A stretch of DNA of 17,219 nucleotides. Origin: Actinomycetes bacterium. Lineage in GTDB: Bacteria > Actinomycetota > Acidimicrobiia > Spongiisociales > UBA5794. Of the stretch, positions 7,879 through 16,294 are shown one piece after another. The notes beneath the pieces were generated by a model. The model worked only from the letters and a program-made list of their open reading frames with translations. It was not told where the DNA came from and did not search any database. The position numbers and the translations under genes are program-made. Within the stretch, counting starts at the first letter, position 1. Each line of letters opens with the position of its first letter. Location of the stretch: positions 1 through 17,219 of the forward strand of contig JAMBLH010000221.1 of assembly GCA_023336875.1 (NCBI GenBank), read 5' to 3'.

Positions 7879-8799
7879 TCAGGCGAGCGTGGGTGTGTCC
7901 TGATCGCTTGCTTCGAGTCTCTGAGCGAAACGGGCAACGACGATCACAACGGCGAACGCAGCGGCGGCGATGAGGACTGCAAGCAGAACATCGCTGTTCG
8001 GCGCACCGATGGCTGTGGACCCGACCCCCTGGGGCCAGGGCCACAGGATCCGCAGCGACCCGGCCATCAGACCGACGAGCGCCGCAATTACGGTGTCGTG
8101 GTGCAGCCTCAGGGCCTGGTAGAGCACCTGGGAGAAGAGTGCGAGGCCGATGATCGTGCCAACGATGAACACCCCGAGTGCAAGGAAGTCTCGTGTGGTC
8201 ACGGCGTTGAGTAGCGGCCCATACATGCCGAGAAGAACGAGGATGAACGAGCCGGAGATGCCCGGCAGGATCATGGCGCAGATGGCGATCGCCCCCGCAA
8301 GGAAGAAAGCCCACAACTGGGGGTCGAGGATCTGTCCTACGGTGTCCTCCGACGTTCCGCCGCGAAGCCCAAGCGCGATGAACGTGATGAGGCCGATACC
8401 GATCGCGATCCAGATGTGCTTCGTGTCGCGGCTCTTGAGCATCGCCCAGGCAACGACGATCGAACCAGCAACAAGTCCCATGAATAGCGCGGCCATCAGA
8501 ACCGCCTGCTCCTCGAGCAGGTGCTGGAGGACGCTGGCAAGGGCCACTACAGCGAGGAGAATCCCCGTGCCGAGCGGGACGATGAACAGCCAGTCGACCC
8601 TGCCCATCCAACGCTTGAAACCAGCGAAGTCAAGTGTTGCGAGATTGCCCAGTGCTGAGGAGCCTGCACGAACGGACTCGATGAGCCGTTCATAGATTCC
8701 GAATATCAGTGCGATCGTGCCGCCGGAGACGCCCGGCACGATGTCCGCGGCTCCCATGACAAAACCGCGCGCAACGGAGAGAAGGACTGACCAGATCAT
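7879..8799 (-). CDS. popT: DUF368-family polyprenyl-phosphate translocase (PopT type)
   Basis: A polytopic membrane protein of 306 aa with about eight to nine hydrophobic segments. The family hallmark is a duplicated PG-S/G motif: DIVPGVSGGT (19-28) and MILPGISGSF (176-185), each followed by a glycine-rich membrane segment with GIYERL or GMYGPLL. Family knowledge: DUF368 proteins (PopT) recycle undecaprenyl phosphate across the cytoplasmic membrane for cell-wall synthesis. It lies convergent to mcr with a 19-bp gap and divergent from dtd across 45 bp. There is no Shine-Dalgarno before the ATG; instead TACACT lies seven bases upstream, suggesting leaderless expression. The family call is firm; the symbol follows the family and has not been tested for this protein. 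Confidence 0.88.
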   Translation of the reverse strand: MIWSVLLSVARGFVMGAADIVPGVSGGTIALIFGIYERLIESVRAGSSALGNLATLDFAGFKRWMGRVDWLFIVPLGTGILLAVVALASVLQHLLEEQAVLMAALFMGLVAGSIVVAWAMLKSRDTKHIWIAIGIGLITFIALGLRGGTSEDTVGQILDPQLWAFFLAGAIAICAMILPGISGSFILVLLGMYGPLLNAVTTRDFLALGVFIVGTIIGLALFSQVLYQALRLHHDTVIAALVGLMAGSLRILWPWPQGVGSTAIGAPNSDVLLAVLIAAAAFAVVIVVARFAQRLEASDQDTPTLA

Positions 8800-8844
8800 G
8801 GCGGCGAGTGTAGGTTCGGCGTGTAACAGAACGGTGGAGATGCG
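8800..8844. promoter_or_regulatory. Divergent popT / dtd promoter region
   Basis: Only 45 bp separate the two start codons. On the minus strand, TACACT (plus-strand positions 8806-8811) ends seven bases before the popT ATG, the spacing expected of an actinobacterial leaderless transcript. On the plus strand, GGTGGAG just before the dtd ATG is an ordinary ribosome-binding site, so dtd should have a leader and its promoter may reach into popT. Confidence 0.35.
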
Positions 8845-9300
8845 ATGCGTGCGGTGATTCAGAGGGTGTCAGAAGCCCGTGTAACAGTCGATGGAGTGGT
8901 CGTCGGTGAGATTGGAATAGGGATGCTCCTTCTTGTCGGCGTCGCGTCAGGCGACGCAATATCCGATGTCGACGTTCTCGTGACGAAGGCTGCCGGGCTA
9001 AGGATATTCGCGGATGATCGGATGAAGATGAATCGATCCATTGTCGACGTTGGAGGCAACATCCTTGTTGTAAGCCAGTTCACGTTGTTGGCAGACGCTC
9101 GCAGAGGGCGGAGGCCGTCGTTTACTTCGGCAGCACCGCCCACCGATGCCGAGCCCTTGGTCGAAGCACTCTGCGAGGGGTTCAGGAAGCAAGGAATCGG
9201 AGTCGAGAAGGGTGTGTTCGGGGCGCGGATGGAAGTTGCGCTCGTCAACGAAGGACCAGTGACGATCATCCTGGAGACAGATGAGGGTCAGATCGTCTAA
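8845..9300 (+). CDS. dtd: D-aminoacyl-tRNA (D-tyrosyl-tRNA) deacylase
   Basis: A cytosolic proofreading enzyme that hydrolyses D-amino acids (and mischarged glycine) from tRNA, protecting translation. The protein begins MRAVIQRVSEARVTVDG, the standard Dtd N-terminus. It carries SQFTLLAD (77-84) and NEGPVT (135-140), the latter holding the Gly-cis-Pro pair (137-138) that gives chiral selectivity. At 151 aa it is typical length. GGAG about six bases before the ATG supports the start. Its TAA stop (9298-9300) overlaps the TAG stop of adnB (9297-9299) on the other strand. Confidence 0.96.
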   Translation: MRAVIQRVSEARVTVDGVVVGEIGIGMLLLVGVASGDAISDVDVLVTKAAGLRIFADDRMKMNRSIVDVGGNILVVSQFTLLADARRGRRPSFTSAAPPTDAEPLVEALCEGFRKQGIGVEKGVFGARMEVALVNEGPVTIILETDEGQIV

Positions 9301-12300
9301 GAACCCTTGACCTCCAGGAGTCCTGCGGGGCAGAGATGGAGGAAATCGCACCAGCGGCAGCCGTTTGATGGTGATGGTTCGAATGGTCCGCTCACCCCCT
9401 GATCGACCAGCGCTTCGATGTGATTGCGCGCCTTGCTCAACCATGCGTCGTCAACAGGCTCGGTGATCTCTACGAGCTTGTGGTCACCGAAGTACGCAAA
9501 TGTGACCTCGATGTCCTCTGGAGGTTGGGCAGAGAGAGCCCCGTCTGCAGCTGCAAGGGCGTAGACCTCGAGTTGCACCCTGAGCGCAGGATCGTCTCTG
9601 TGTCTCCCTGACTTGTAGTCAACAATCTCCCACGCGTTGTCGCCGGAATCGTATATCGCGTCGACCTTTCCGCGGATCGAACCCCCGCCGACCTCAATCT
9701 CGAACGGAGATTCGATATGGATCGGGGTCTCCGTCGAGAATCGGGATTGCTCGAAGATGTTCCACGGATCTGCTCTCTCGCCTTCGCTGGCTTGAGCCGA
9801 GGGCCTGTCCTCAGTGTCGCGGGCGGTGTCCTGGGCGTCATCGAAGGAAATCACTCCGAGGTTGTGGAGTTCGATGCGTCGGTGGAACGCGGTTCCACGA
9901 ACAGCCGAGGCTCGGGGCCGGCGCGGCAGCCGATCGTGATGGGTCCACTCGAACTTCTTCGGGCACGACGCAAGTGTGACGAGATTGGTAACCGATACAG
10001 CGAAGCGATCCGGCGATTCCTCCAGATGGGGCGTGGCAAGGTCGTCAACGAGAAGTTCAAGTTGAGTGATCCGCTCCCTGACGGAGATTGCGAGGTCAGG
10101 ATGCTCAGCTTCGACCCAACCGGGATCATGGGCTGCCCGTCTGAGTGCGCCAGCAGGGCCGGCTGTGAACAACGGATCGGGAGACGTTGGCGGCTCCGTA
10201 TACGCCGGTGTGGGAGGTTGCGAGTCGGAGACCGGTTCGATCACGCCGACCTCGGATTCTGGAGCTTCGTTCGCCATGGTCCAGAGAGGGGAGGGTTGTC
10301 GAGGATTCTTTGTGGTTCCATCCCACCCATGCCCGCTGATCACCAACCTGTGTGCAGTGCGTGTAACCGCAACGTAGGCAAGTCTCCACTCCTGATCCAG
10401 ATGGCGTCGTTTGAGGATCTCTTTCCGTTCCTTTGGCGCTGCAGCGACGACATCGAGATGGATCTCCCTGTTCAGCCTCAACTCATACGGCAGGACCTTG
10501 GAGATGCGATCTGGGTCATCGTACGAACGGGCGCTGCCGGGAAACACCTTGTCCGCGACTGCGGGGAGATAGACGTGGTCCCATTCGAGACCCTTGGCAC
10601 CATGCACCGTGAGGATGGAGACCGCATCGGCCTGGATGTGCGTTTCAGCTGCGAGTTCGTCCGCTCGTCCGGACTCGGCCAACGCAGCGAGGTATCGGAG
10701 AAAACCACCAAGAGTTGGTCCACCTTCAATCGGCCGCCACTGGTCCGCCAGATCCGTGAATCGCCCAACATTGAGACCGGCGATCAACGCTGCGTCTGGC
10801 TCGAGGGCAGCAATCTCATCCCAGTATCCGAGCGTTTCGATTACAGCTGCGACGATGGCTGGCACACCAACGACCTGGCTCTTCCGTATGAGTTCCTGGT
10901 GGAGTGACATGAAGGTGTGGATTCGCGAAAGCGAACTCGGATCGAGTTCTTTGATTGAGTCAGCATTGAGTGCAGCATCGAACAGGGAGCTGCCTTCTTT
11001 GGATCTACTCCACGCTCCTAGTCGCGCAAGGGCGGTCATGCCAATTCGAAATCGGCCGCCGAGCAGAATTCTCAGAAGCGGCACATCATCTGATGGGGTC
11101 TCGATCATCTGAAGCCAAGCGAGCAGGTCCGCGACCTCGGGAACGATGAGTAGCTCGCCCATTGAGCCCACGGCGTATGGGATACCTGCTGTGTCCATTG
11201 CTTCGACGATGGAACGGATGTGGGTGCGATTCCGAACGAGAATGGCTGTATCGCCCCACCGGTGCCCTTCATCGTGGTGCTCCGCGATCTGATCGGCGAT
11301 CCACGAAGCCTCTGACTCATCCGTATCGAACCACGATGTGACCAGTTCACCCTGATGCGCTCCTGATACCGGAGACAGGGCCTCCGCACCGTCGACGTGA
11401 GGTATCTCATCACGGATTCGGTTCGCCAGATCGAGGATGATCCTGTCTGAGCGCCGATTCTGACTGAGAGGAAGGGTTGGGGCGTGGGCACCGTCGGGAA
11501 GCCGGAAGTCCCTCGGGAACGCGGCGAAGTTCTCAGCCGAAGCTCCTCTCCACTCGTATATGGTCTGGTCCGTGTCACCGACGGCCGTCACGGGAACTCG
11601 TTCGGAAAAGAGCGTTGTGAGCAGCCTTCTCTGCGCGGGGTCCGTGTCCTGGTACTCGTCGAGGACAACGGCGTCGTACCGGCCGCTGATCTCGTCTGCA
11701 ACGTCAGGTGAGTCCTCGACGACCTGGACCGCGAGCCGAATGAGGTCACCGTATTCTATGAGTCCCAGCCTCCGTTTCTCTGCTTCGAAGGCCTCGGCTG
11801 CGTCGAGTAGCGCGAGACGTTTCCTCCATGCCAGGGTCGCGTCATCGGCCCTGTCCAGGTCGACACTTTGAATCCCCGAAGGTGCCACGCTTCTCACCGA
11901 GTCCGCATCCAGGAGGTTCTCCGTGAGGCTTCCTGCAATCGCGAGCATCTCCGACCGGCGTGATGAGAGCGATGTAAGATCGAGATCTGGCGTGTCGATG
12001 GTTCGCAGTACTCGCGAGGCGAGTTCCGTTCGATGGCCATCATCCATGAGCATCGCTGCGCGATCGTACCCGGCGTAGGCCCCGAATTCGTCAAGGATCG
12101 AGGCGGCGAATCCGTGATACGTCGATATCTCTGGGACGCGGTCGGCGTGGTCACCACCAATGGCGCGAAGGACTCTGTGGTTGAGTTCATCGGCAGCCTT
12201 GTTCGTGAAGGTGACTCCAAGGATCCTCGAGGGATCAAGGCCGCGACCGACGAGATAGCCGATGCGTTCGACGATCGTAGTCGTCTTCCCCGTTCCGGCT

Positions 12301-12380
12301 CCTGCCGCGACACGCAGCGGCTCGTCGGCACGTCTGATGATCGCCCGCTGCTCAGCGGTTGGCTCGAATTCCGGACTCAT
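9297..12380 (-). CDS. adnB: AdnB-like helicase-nuclease (UvrD-type SF1A motor plus RecB-like nuclease)
   Basis: Predicted motor/nuclease subunit of the actinobacterial AdnAB end-resection machine. The N-terminal UvrD-like helicase shows the Q-motif FEPTAEQ, Walker A AAGAGTGKTT (25-34), TFTNKAADEL (57-66), DEYQDTDPAQ (241-250), GDTDQTIYEWRGA (268-280) and HGAKGLEWDHVYLPA. The C-terminal PD-(D/E)XK domain has RGTAFH (His833), GKVDAI (Asp907), VDYKSG (Asp921, Lys923) and Gln936. Cys806, 1008, 1011 and 1017 (C...CxxCx5C) form the AddB-type Fe-S staple. Length is 1027 aa, similar to mycobacterial AdnB. The ATG at 12380 overlaps the AdnA stop as ATGA, with AGAGG upstream; 21 further in-frame residues exist but lie inside adnA. 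AdnB rather than AdnA is inferred from gene order and the canonical GAGTGKT motor. Confidence 0.85.
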   Translation of the reverse strand: MSPEFEPTAEQRAIIRRADEPLRVAAGAGTGKTTTIVERIGYLVGRGLDPSRILGVTFTNKAADELNHRVLRAIGGDHADRVPEISTYHGFAASILDEFGAYAGYDRAAMLMDDGHRTELASRVLRTIDTPDLDLTSLSSRRSEMLAIAGSLTENLLDADSVRSVAPSGIQSVDLDRADDATLAWRKRLALLDAAEAFEAEKRRLGLIEYGDLIRLAVQVVEDSPDVADEISGRYDAVVLDEYQDTDPAQRRLLTTLFSERVPVTAVGDTDQTIYEWRGASAENFAAFPRDFRLPDGAHAPTLPLSQNRRSDRIILDLANRIRDEIPHVDGAEALSPVSGAHQGELVTSWFDTDESEASWIADQIAEHHDEGHRWGDTAILVRNRTHIRSIVEAMDTAGIPYAVGSMGELLIVPEVADLLAWLQMIETPSDDVPLLRILLGGRFRIGMTALARLGAWSRSKEGSSLFDAALNADSIKELDPSSLSRIHTFMSLHQELIRKSQVVGVPAIVAAVIETLGYWDEIAALEPDAALIAGLNVGRFTDLADQWRPIEGGPTLGGFLRYLAALAESGRADELAAETHIQADAVSILTVHGAKGLEWDHVYLPAVADKVFPGSARSYDDPDRISKVLPYELRLNREIHLDVVAAAPKERKEILKRRHLDQEWRLAYVAVTRTAHRLVISGHGWDGTTKNPRQPSPLWTMANEAPESEVGVIEPVSDSQPPTPAYTEPPTSPDPLFTAGPAGALRRAAHDPGWVEAEHPDLAISVRERITQLELLVDDLATPHLEESPDRFAVSVTNLVTLASCPKKFEWTHHDRLPRRPRASAVRGTAFHRRIELHNLGVISFDDAQDTARDTEDRPSAQASEGERADPWNIFEQSRFSTETPIHIESPFEIEVGGGSIRGKVDAIYDSGDNAWEIVDYKSGRHRDDPALRVQLEVYALAAADGALSAQPPEDIEVTFAYFGDHKLVEITEPVDDAWLSKARNHIEALVDQGVSGPFEPSPSNGCRWCDFLHLCPAGLLEVKGS

Positions 12381-15346
12381 GCGAATGCCTCTGCGCCCGC
12401 GGCCCGCGCAGGGCAGACAAGCTCCAGGTGGCAGGACTCGCATTGTGGCCCTGGCGTGGGTTCGAAATGTTCATCCTGGATCGCCGAGGTAATCTCGATG
12501 AGCTTTTCGCGGACGGTATCGAGGCTGTCCATGTCGAACGCGCGAGTTCCAATCGCATGTGCGTTGGTGATCTTTGGATACCAGAACTCCGCTGCCGATA
12601 CAGTGCCGTGCTGCGTGATGTCCGGGTCTTCTGCAGCCGCCATTGCGTAGTACCCGAGCTGCAACGACTCGGCTGCATCGGCCCTGGTCATCTGTGAACC
12701 TGTCTTGTAGTCGACGATCACAACCTCTTCTCCGATCGCCTCAATGCGATCCGCAATGCCATACCAAGGCGTCTCGGCGATCGTGAGATGGAGTGGGGTC
12801 TCGAAGGCAACAGGTCGGGCCGATGAAGGCCACAGCCGATACATGTCGTTCAGCATCTTGACTGCCCGACGTTGCCATGCCCTGCCCACGGCGTCCTCAC
12901 CGAATCCCGAGACCTCCCATACTCGTGTGAGCCACTCGATCGCTTCCGCAGAAGTGGCCCTCTCGCGCCCAGAGTCAATTGCTTCGCGTTCCGCATTCTC
13001 GAGCACTTCATGGATGAGGGATCCGAAGCGCATGTAGTCGGTTTGTTCCGTCTGGGTCATCAGGTACCGGTCGACGGCGTACTTTCTTGGACACTCGTCG
13101 TAGGTGTTCGCCTGACTGGGGGACATTCGGAGTGACTCTGGCACGATGTCGTCGTCCGTGCCCCGCTCAAGTGCTCCGTATCGGTCGAGCGGATGCCCAA
13201 GACCGTGCATGGATCCCTCTGCGAGGATCGAGACGGCTGCGAGCCTTTCCACGTCGGTGGCCAGGGGATCCTTGAGCTGTCGCCGGAGCGCAGCCTCGAA
13301 TGACCTCGGGGTCAAAGGAGCAGTGTCGTGGCTTGCTGTGGTTACCGGAGCAACGAGTGTGAGAAATCGGCTGGGCACCGAGCCCTGCGTGCCTTCGATC
13401 ATGGTTGCGGTCCAAACGACCTTTGCGGATGCTCTGGTCATCGCCGTGTACGCAAGCCTTCGCTCCTCATCGAGCCTGAACGCACGATACGACGCAGTGT
13501 CGGTCGGCAGATGAGGATTCAGGTGGCGAGATCCGAGGATCGAGTCTGTCGTTCGAAGGTCAGGAATTGCCCCTTCGACGGCCTGGGCGATGTATACGAC
13601 GTCGAAGCTCGTGCCCTTCGATCGGTGCAGGGTCGTGACTGTGACTCCTTGCGCGTCCTCCGTCCGGAACTCGAAAAGGGGAGCCGCCTCGAAGTCGGAT
13701 CCCCCGATCATCGTCTCGTGATCGAGGAGCGTCGCGTCTGGTGAGCGTTCCTCGAGGCGGTCCAGTGCCTGGGCAAAGGCGGACCATGCCCTCACGTCAT
13801 CGGTCCGCGTTCGGTCCGTCGCGATGTCAGCCAGCTGGGGGAGTGACAACCATATATGCCACAGACCGACGGGGGCGCGTTCGACTTCTGCCCATCCGGC
13901 GTCAGACAGAAGCCGAGCCAGTGGTTCTCCATTTGGCACTCTTGCCGCAACGATGTCAGACCAGGACTCTCCAAGCGCGCGGCGAGCATCCATCCCGGCA
14001 ATTGCGCCAGCAGACACACCGATGAACGGGCCCTGGAGCACACGCCTGACTGCTTCATCATGGTTGTCATCTGATGTCGCGGCGACAACCAGATCCCGTA
14101 CGAATCGGATGATCGGTTCGTCCGAGAGCCGTGACTCCTCGAACGTGTGGGGTATGTCCCTGCGCTCGAGTGCTCTGGTGAGCTCTCCGGTGAATACCGA
14201 TGCAGATCTCATGAAGACGGCGATCCGTTCCAGAGGCACGCCATCCTTTAGATGGACATGTTCGATGTCGGCAGCAATCCAGTCAGCTTCGTGTGTCTCG
14301 AGTGAGAACACGTGGGCGGACACCGATCCACCGGTACGAGTGCTCAAGACCTTTCCTGCGCCACCAGGCAATTCTCGTGCTGTTACCGATACAGCGGATG
14401 AGAGGATCTCCTCAGGGACACGGTGGGATGTCGTGAGCACCAGTCTCTCGGCTCGAATACCAAGTGCAGCTTCTGTTGCCTCGGGAAATTCGAAGACGTT
14501 GTTGAGATCTGTGCCGCGGAACGAATAGATCGACTGGTAGGGATCGGCCGCCACCACCAGTTCAGGGGTGTTCGCTGCGAGGCCGAGCAGTAGTCGTGCC
14601 TGTGCGGGTGATGTGTCCTGATACTCGTCGGCGGCCACGAGCCTGTATGGCGCCGCAATGTCCGGCCATGACTCAACGGCCCGAACGGCGTCCGCGAGGA
14701 TCCGGCCATAGTCCGTGCGGCCCGTGTCAACCTGAACGCTCAGGTACCTGTCGAAGAATTCGGGGAGGCCCCGCCACTGGTCACGTCCGTGTGCTGTGAT
14801 GTCCGAGGCGTCGAGTAGATGTTCGTGACACCGGAGAATGAAGTCAGTGACCTCGGCCGCCATTTGATCTGATGTGAGGATCGGTGCAAAAGCCGGGTGC
14901 CATGTCTCGGCCACTTCGTCTCGCAGGAGGCCTGCAACGAAGTGCTCCTGCTCCACGCCTGCGAGCACTGTGGGTGGGGAATGCCATCCAAGATCACCTG
15001 CGTGCGCCTCAACGATCCGCATCGCAAGACCGTGATAGGTGGAAACGGTGACACGGTGCGAATCGCTTCCGAGCAGGGTGAGGAGTCTTGCGCGGATGTC
15101 GCTTGCACCTCGCCTGGAGAACGCGAGCATCAGGACCTCGTCTGGTGCAGCATGACCGGCTTCGATCGCGGATGCAACACGTTCGCAGAGGAACTGCGTC
15201 TTGCCGGTTCCAGGGCCACCGACGACTATCTGTGGCATGCCGGGGAGCGGCAGGTGTGACTCCCAGTCCTCAGGGCCGACACGCCTCTCCCTATCTGCGG
15301 GATGCGACAACGTGAGCGTTTCGCCGCCTCTGGATTCGTCAGACAT
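12377..15346 (-). CDS. adnA: AdnA-like helicase-nuclease (UvrD-type ATPase plus RecB-like nuclease)
   Basis: Predicted partner subunit of AdnB for processing DNA double-strand ends before recombination. Walker A is VVGGPGTGKT (41-50), the GGPGTGK form I recall in mycobacterial AdnA. Further motifs are LAFSRRGASDIRARL (74-88), DEYQDTSPAQ (240-249), ADPYQSIYSFRG (267-278, with Tyr where UvrD has Asp) and HRSKGTSFDVVYIAQ. The C-terminal nuclease has GSLIHE (His779), GIADRI (Asp866), VDYKTG (Asp879, Lys881), Gln896, and cysteines 752, 969, 972 and 978 (C...CxxCx5C) for an Fe-S cluster. All nuclease residues are intact, so both subunits should cut. Length is 989 aa. GGAG precedes the ATG at 15346, which overlaps the upstream nuclease gene by 8 bp. 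A generic UvrD/AddA-like helicase is the alternative. Confidence 0.84.
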   Translation of the reverse strand: MSDESRGGETLTLSHPADRERRVGPEDWESHLPLPGMPQIVVGGPGTGKTQFLCERVASAIEAGHAAPDEVLMLAFSRRGASDIRARLLTLLGSDSHRVTVSTYHGLAMRIVEAHAGDLGWHSPPTVLAGVEQEHFVAGLLRDEVAETWHPAFAPILTSDQMAAEVTDFILRCHEHLLDASDITAHGRDQWRGLPEFFDRYLSVQVDTGRTDYGRILADAVRAVESWPDIAAPYRLVAADEYQDTSPAQARLLLGLAANTPELVVAADPYQSIYSFRGTDLNNVFEFPEATEAALGIRAERLVLTTSHRVPEEILSSAVSVTARELPGGAGKVLSTRTGGSVSAHVFSLETHEADWIAADIEHVHLKDGVPLERIAVFMRSASVFTGELTRALERRDIPHTFEESRLSDEPIIRFVRDLVVAATSDDNHDEAVRRVLQGPFIGVSAGAIAGMDARRALGESWSDIVAARVPNGEPLARLLSDAGWAEVERAPVGLWHIWLSLPQLADIATDRTRTDDVRAWSAFAQALDRLEERSPDATLLDHETMIGGSDFEAAPLFEFRTEDAQGVTVTTLHRSKGTSFDVVYIAQAVEGAIPDLRTTDSILGSRHLNPHLPTDTASYRAFRLDEERRLAYTAMTRASAKVVWTATMIEGTQGSVPSRFLTLVAPVTTASHDTAPLTPRSFEAALRRQLKDPLATDVERLAAVSILAEGSMHGLGHPLDRYGALERGTDDDIVPESLRMSPSQANTYDECPRKYAVDRYLMTQTEQTDYMRFGSLIHEVLENAEREAIDSGRERATSAEAIEWLTRVWEVSGFGEDAVGRAWQRRAVKMLNDMYRLWPSSARPVAFETPLHLTIAETPWYGIADRIEAIGEEVVIVDYKTGSQMTRADAAESLQLGYYAMAAAEDPDITQHGTVSAAEFWYPKITNAHAIGTRAFDMDSLDTVREKLIEITSAIQDEHFEPTPGPQCESCHLELVCPARAAGAEAFA

Positions 15347-16187
15347 CGGTCTCCGCGGATGCCTGACGTTCGTCCTCCCATGCTGGGCATATCGTGTCCT
15401 TGAAATCGCACCAGGAACACAGTGCGGATGTCGTTGCAGGCCATGTGTCTGTGGTGATCGCCTTCTCTATTGCATTCCACAGGGCTGCGAGCTGTTTCGC
15501 CATGGCGTCGAGTTGACCGTCCGTGATCTCCATGGTGTATTCGGTCGGACCGTTCAGATAGAGCAAACGGATCCGTGTCGGGGTCACTCCCATCGAGATC
15601 CGAATGAGCAGGGCGTATATCTTGAGAGCGAAGAAAGCCTTGTTGGCATACCGCTCGCCCGGCGCCTTGCCCGTCTTGTAGTCAGTGATCACCAGGGCAG
15701 TTCTCTCGGCGCCGTCCGGACCAATCTCGGTCACCTCCTCCATGCGGTCGAGAATTCCTCTGATTTTCATGTGGTCAACATCGACGAGGAGATCCATCTC
15801 GAGGGCCTGGGGATCGAATGATGTCGGATCCTCGATCGAGAAGTAGGTCGCCAGCATGTTGAGGGCCTCGATACCCCAGGACTGCTCCTCCTCGACCGAG
15901 TCGAACAGGTCCGGGTATTCGATTGGCTTGAGTTCCGCCCACGCCTGTCTGAAGAGGTCGTAGAGACGCTCAGGTGTCCGGTCCTGCCGTGGTTCTTCGA
16001 ACAGTTTCTCCAACGCAAGATGCACTGTCGTGCCCCGAGCCTGATGGATCGTTGGCTCCGTCGCAATCCTGTCGATCGCCTTGAACTTGTAGAGCTGAGG
16101 ACATGTCTTGAAGTCGCTCGCCCGAGATGGGGAGAGCGTTGCCAATGCAGGTGTGTCAGAAGCGGTTTCGGTGGTGTTCGTATCCAT
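15339..16187 (-). CDS. Stand-alone RecB-family PD-(D/E)XK exonuclease with Fe-S cysteines
   Basis: A 282-aa single-domain nuclease of the PDDEXK_1 (RecB C-terminal, Cas4-like) family. It begins with LSPSRASDFKTCPQLYKF (Cys29), then RGTTVH (His56), GILDRM (Asp147), ITDYKTG (Asp169, Lys171) and LCSWCDFKDTICP (Cys257, 260, 267), giving a complete catalytic core and four Fe-S ligands. Position 189 is Lys where many relatives have Gln. It resembles the mycobacterial Rv2119-type protein, which I recall as lying away from adnAB. Here it is the first gene of a three-gene operon and overlaps adnA by 8 bp, suggesting a shared role in DNA-end processing. The ATG at 16187 is chosen because a TACAGT -10 ends seven bases upstream; an in-frame ATG at 16217 would include the promoter. 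Confidence 0.85.
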   Translation of the reverse strand: MDTNTTETASDTPALATLSPSRASDFKTCPQLYKFKAIDRIATEPTIHQARGTTVHLALEKLFEEPRQDRTPERLYDLFRQAWAELKPIEYPDLFDSVEEEQSWGIEALNMLATYFSIEDPTSFDPQALEMDLLVDVDHMKIRGILDRMEEVTEIGPDGAERTALVITDYKTGKAPGERYANKAFFALKIYALLIRISMGVTPTRIRLLYLNGPTEYTMEITDGQLDAMAKQLAALWNAIEKAITTDTWPATTSALCSWCDFKDTICPAWEDERQASAETDV

Positions 16188-16194
16188 GGTGTGG

Positions 16195-16217
16195 ACTGTA
16201 CCCGGCGTGTACGACAC
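16195..16217 (-). promoter_or_regulatory. Leaderless promoter of the nuclease-adnAB operon, partly like the PafBC/RecA-independent damage promoter
   Basis: On the minus strand TACAGT (16195-16200) ends seven bases before the ATG at 16187, so transcription would begin at or next to the start codon. Eight bases further upstream is GTGTCGTAC (16209-16217). The mycobacterial RecA-independent damage promoter is TTGTCRGTG-N8-TANNNT; this site keeps the TGTCG core, the 8-bp spacer and the -10, but misses the other four -35 bases. No SOS (LexA) box was seen. Confidence 0.42.
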
Positions 16218-16231
16218 GAATCTGAAGATGC

Positions 16232-16259
16232 CGCGAAAACGATTTGTATATCGCGAAAA
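16232..16259. repeat. Direct repeat CGCGAAAA, 20 bp apart
   Basis: Two identical 8-bp copies, CGCGAAAA at 16232-16239 and 16252-16259, lie on the same face of the helix (20 bp, about two turns). They sit between the repair-operon promoter and the structured RNA region. The arrangement suggests a dimeric regulator site, but none is recognised. Confidence 0.35.
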
Positions 16260-16294
16260 GCAACCAACGTTCTGGCTTGCGATAGGTTGCGCCG

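Noticed and set aside
7739..8611. 290-codon minus-strand frame overlapping popT
   Set aside because: It shares its strand with popT in another frame, is His/Arg-rich shadow sequence, and popT has full family motifs.
9717..10907. 396-codon plus-strand frame opposite adnB
   Set aside because: It is an antisense shadow of the adnB nuclease/helicase region, and the conserved motifs are all on the minus strand.
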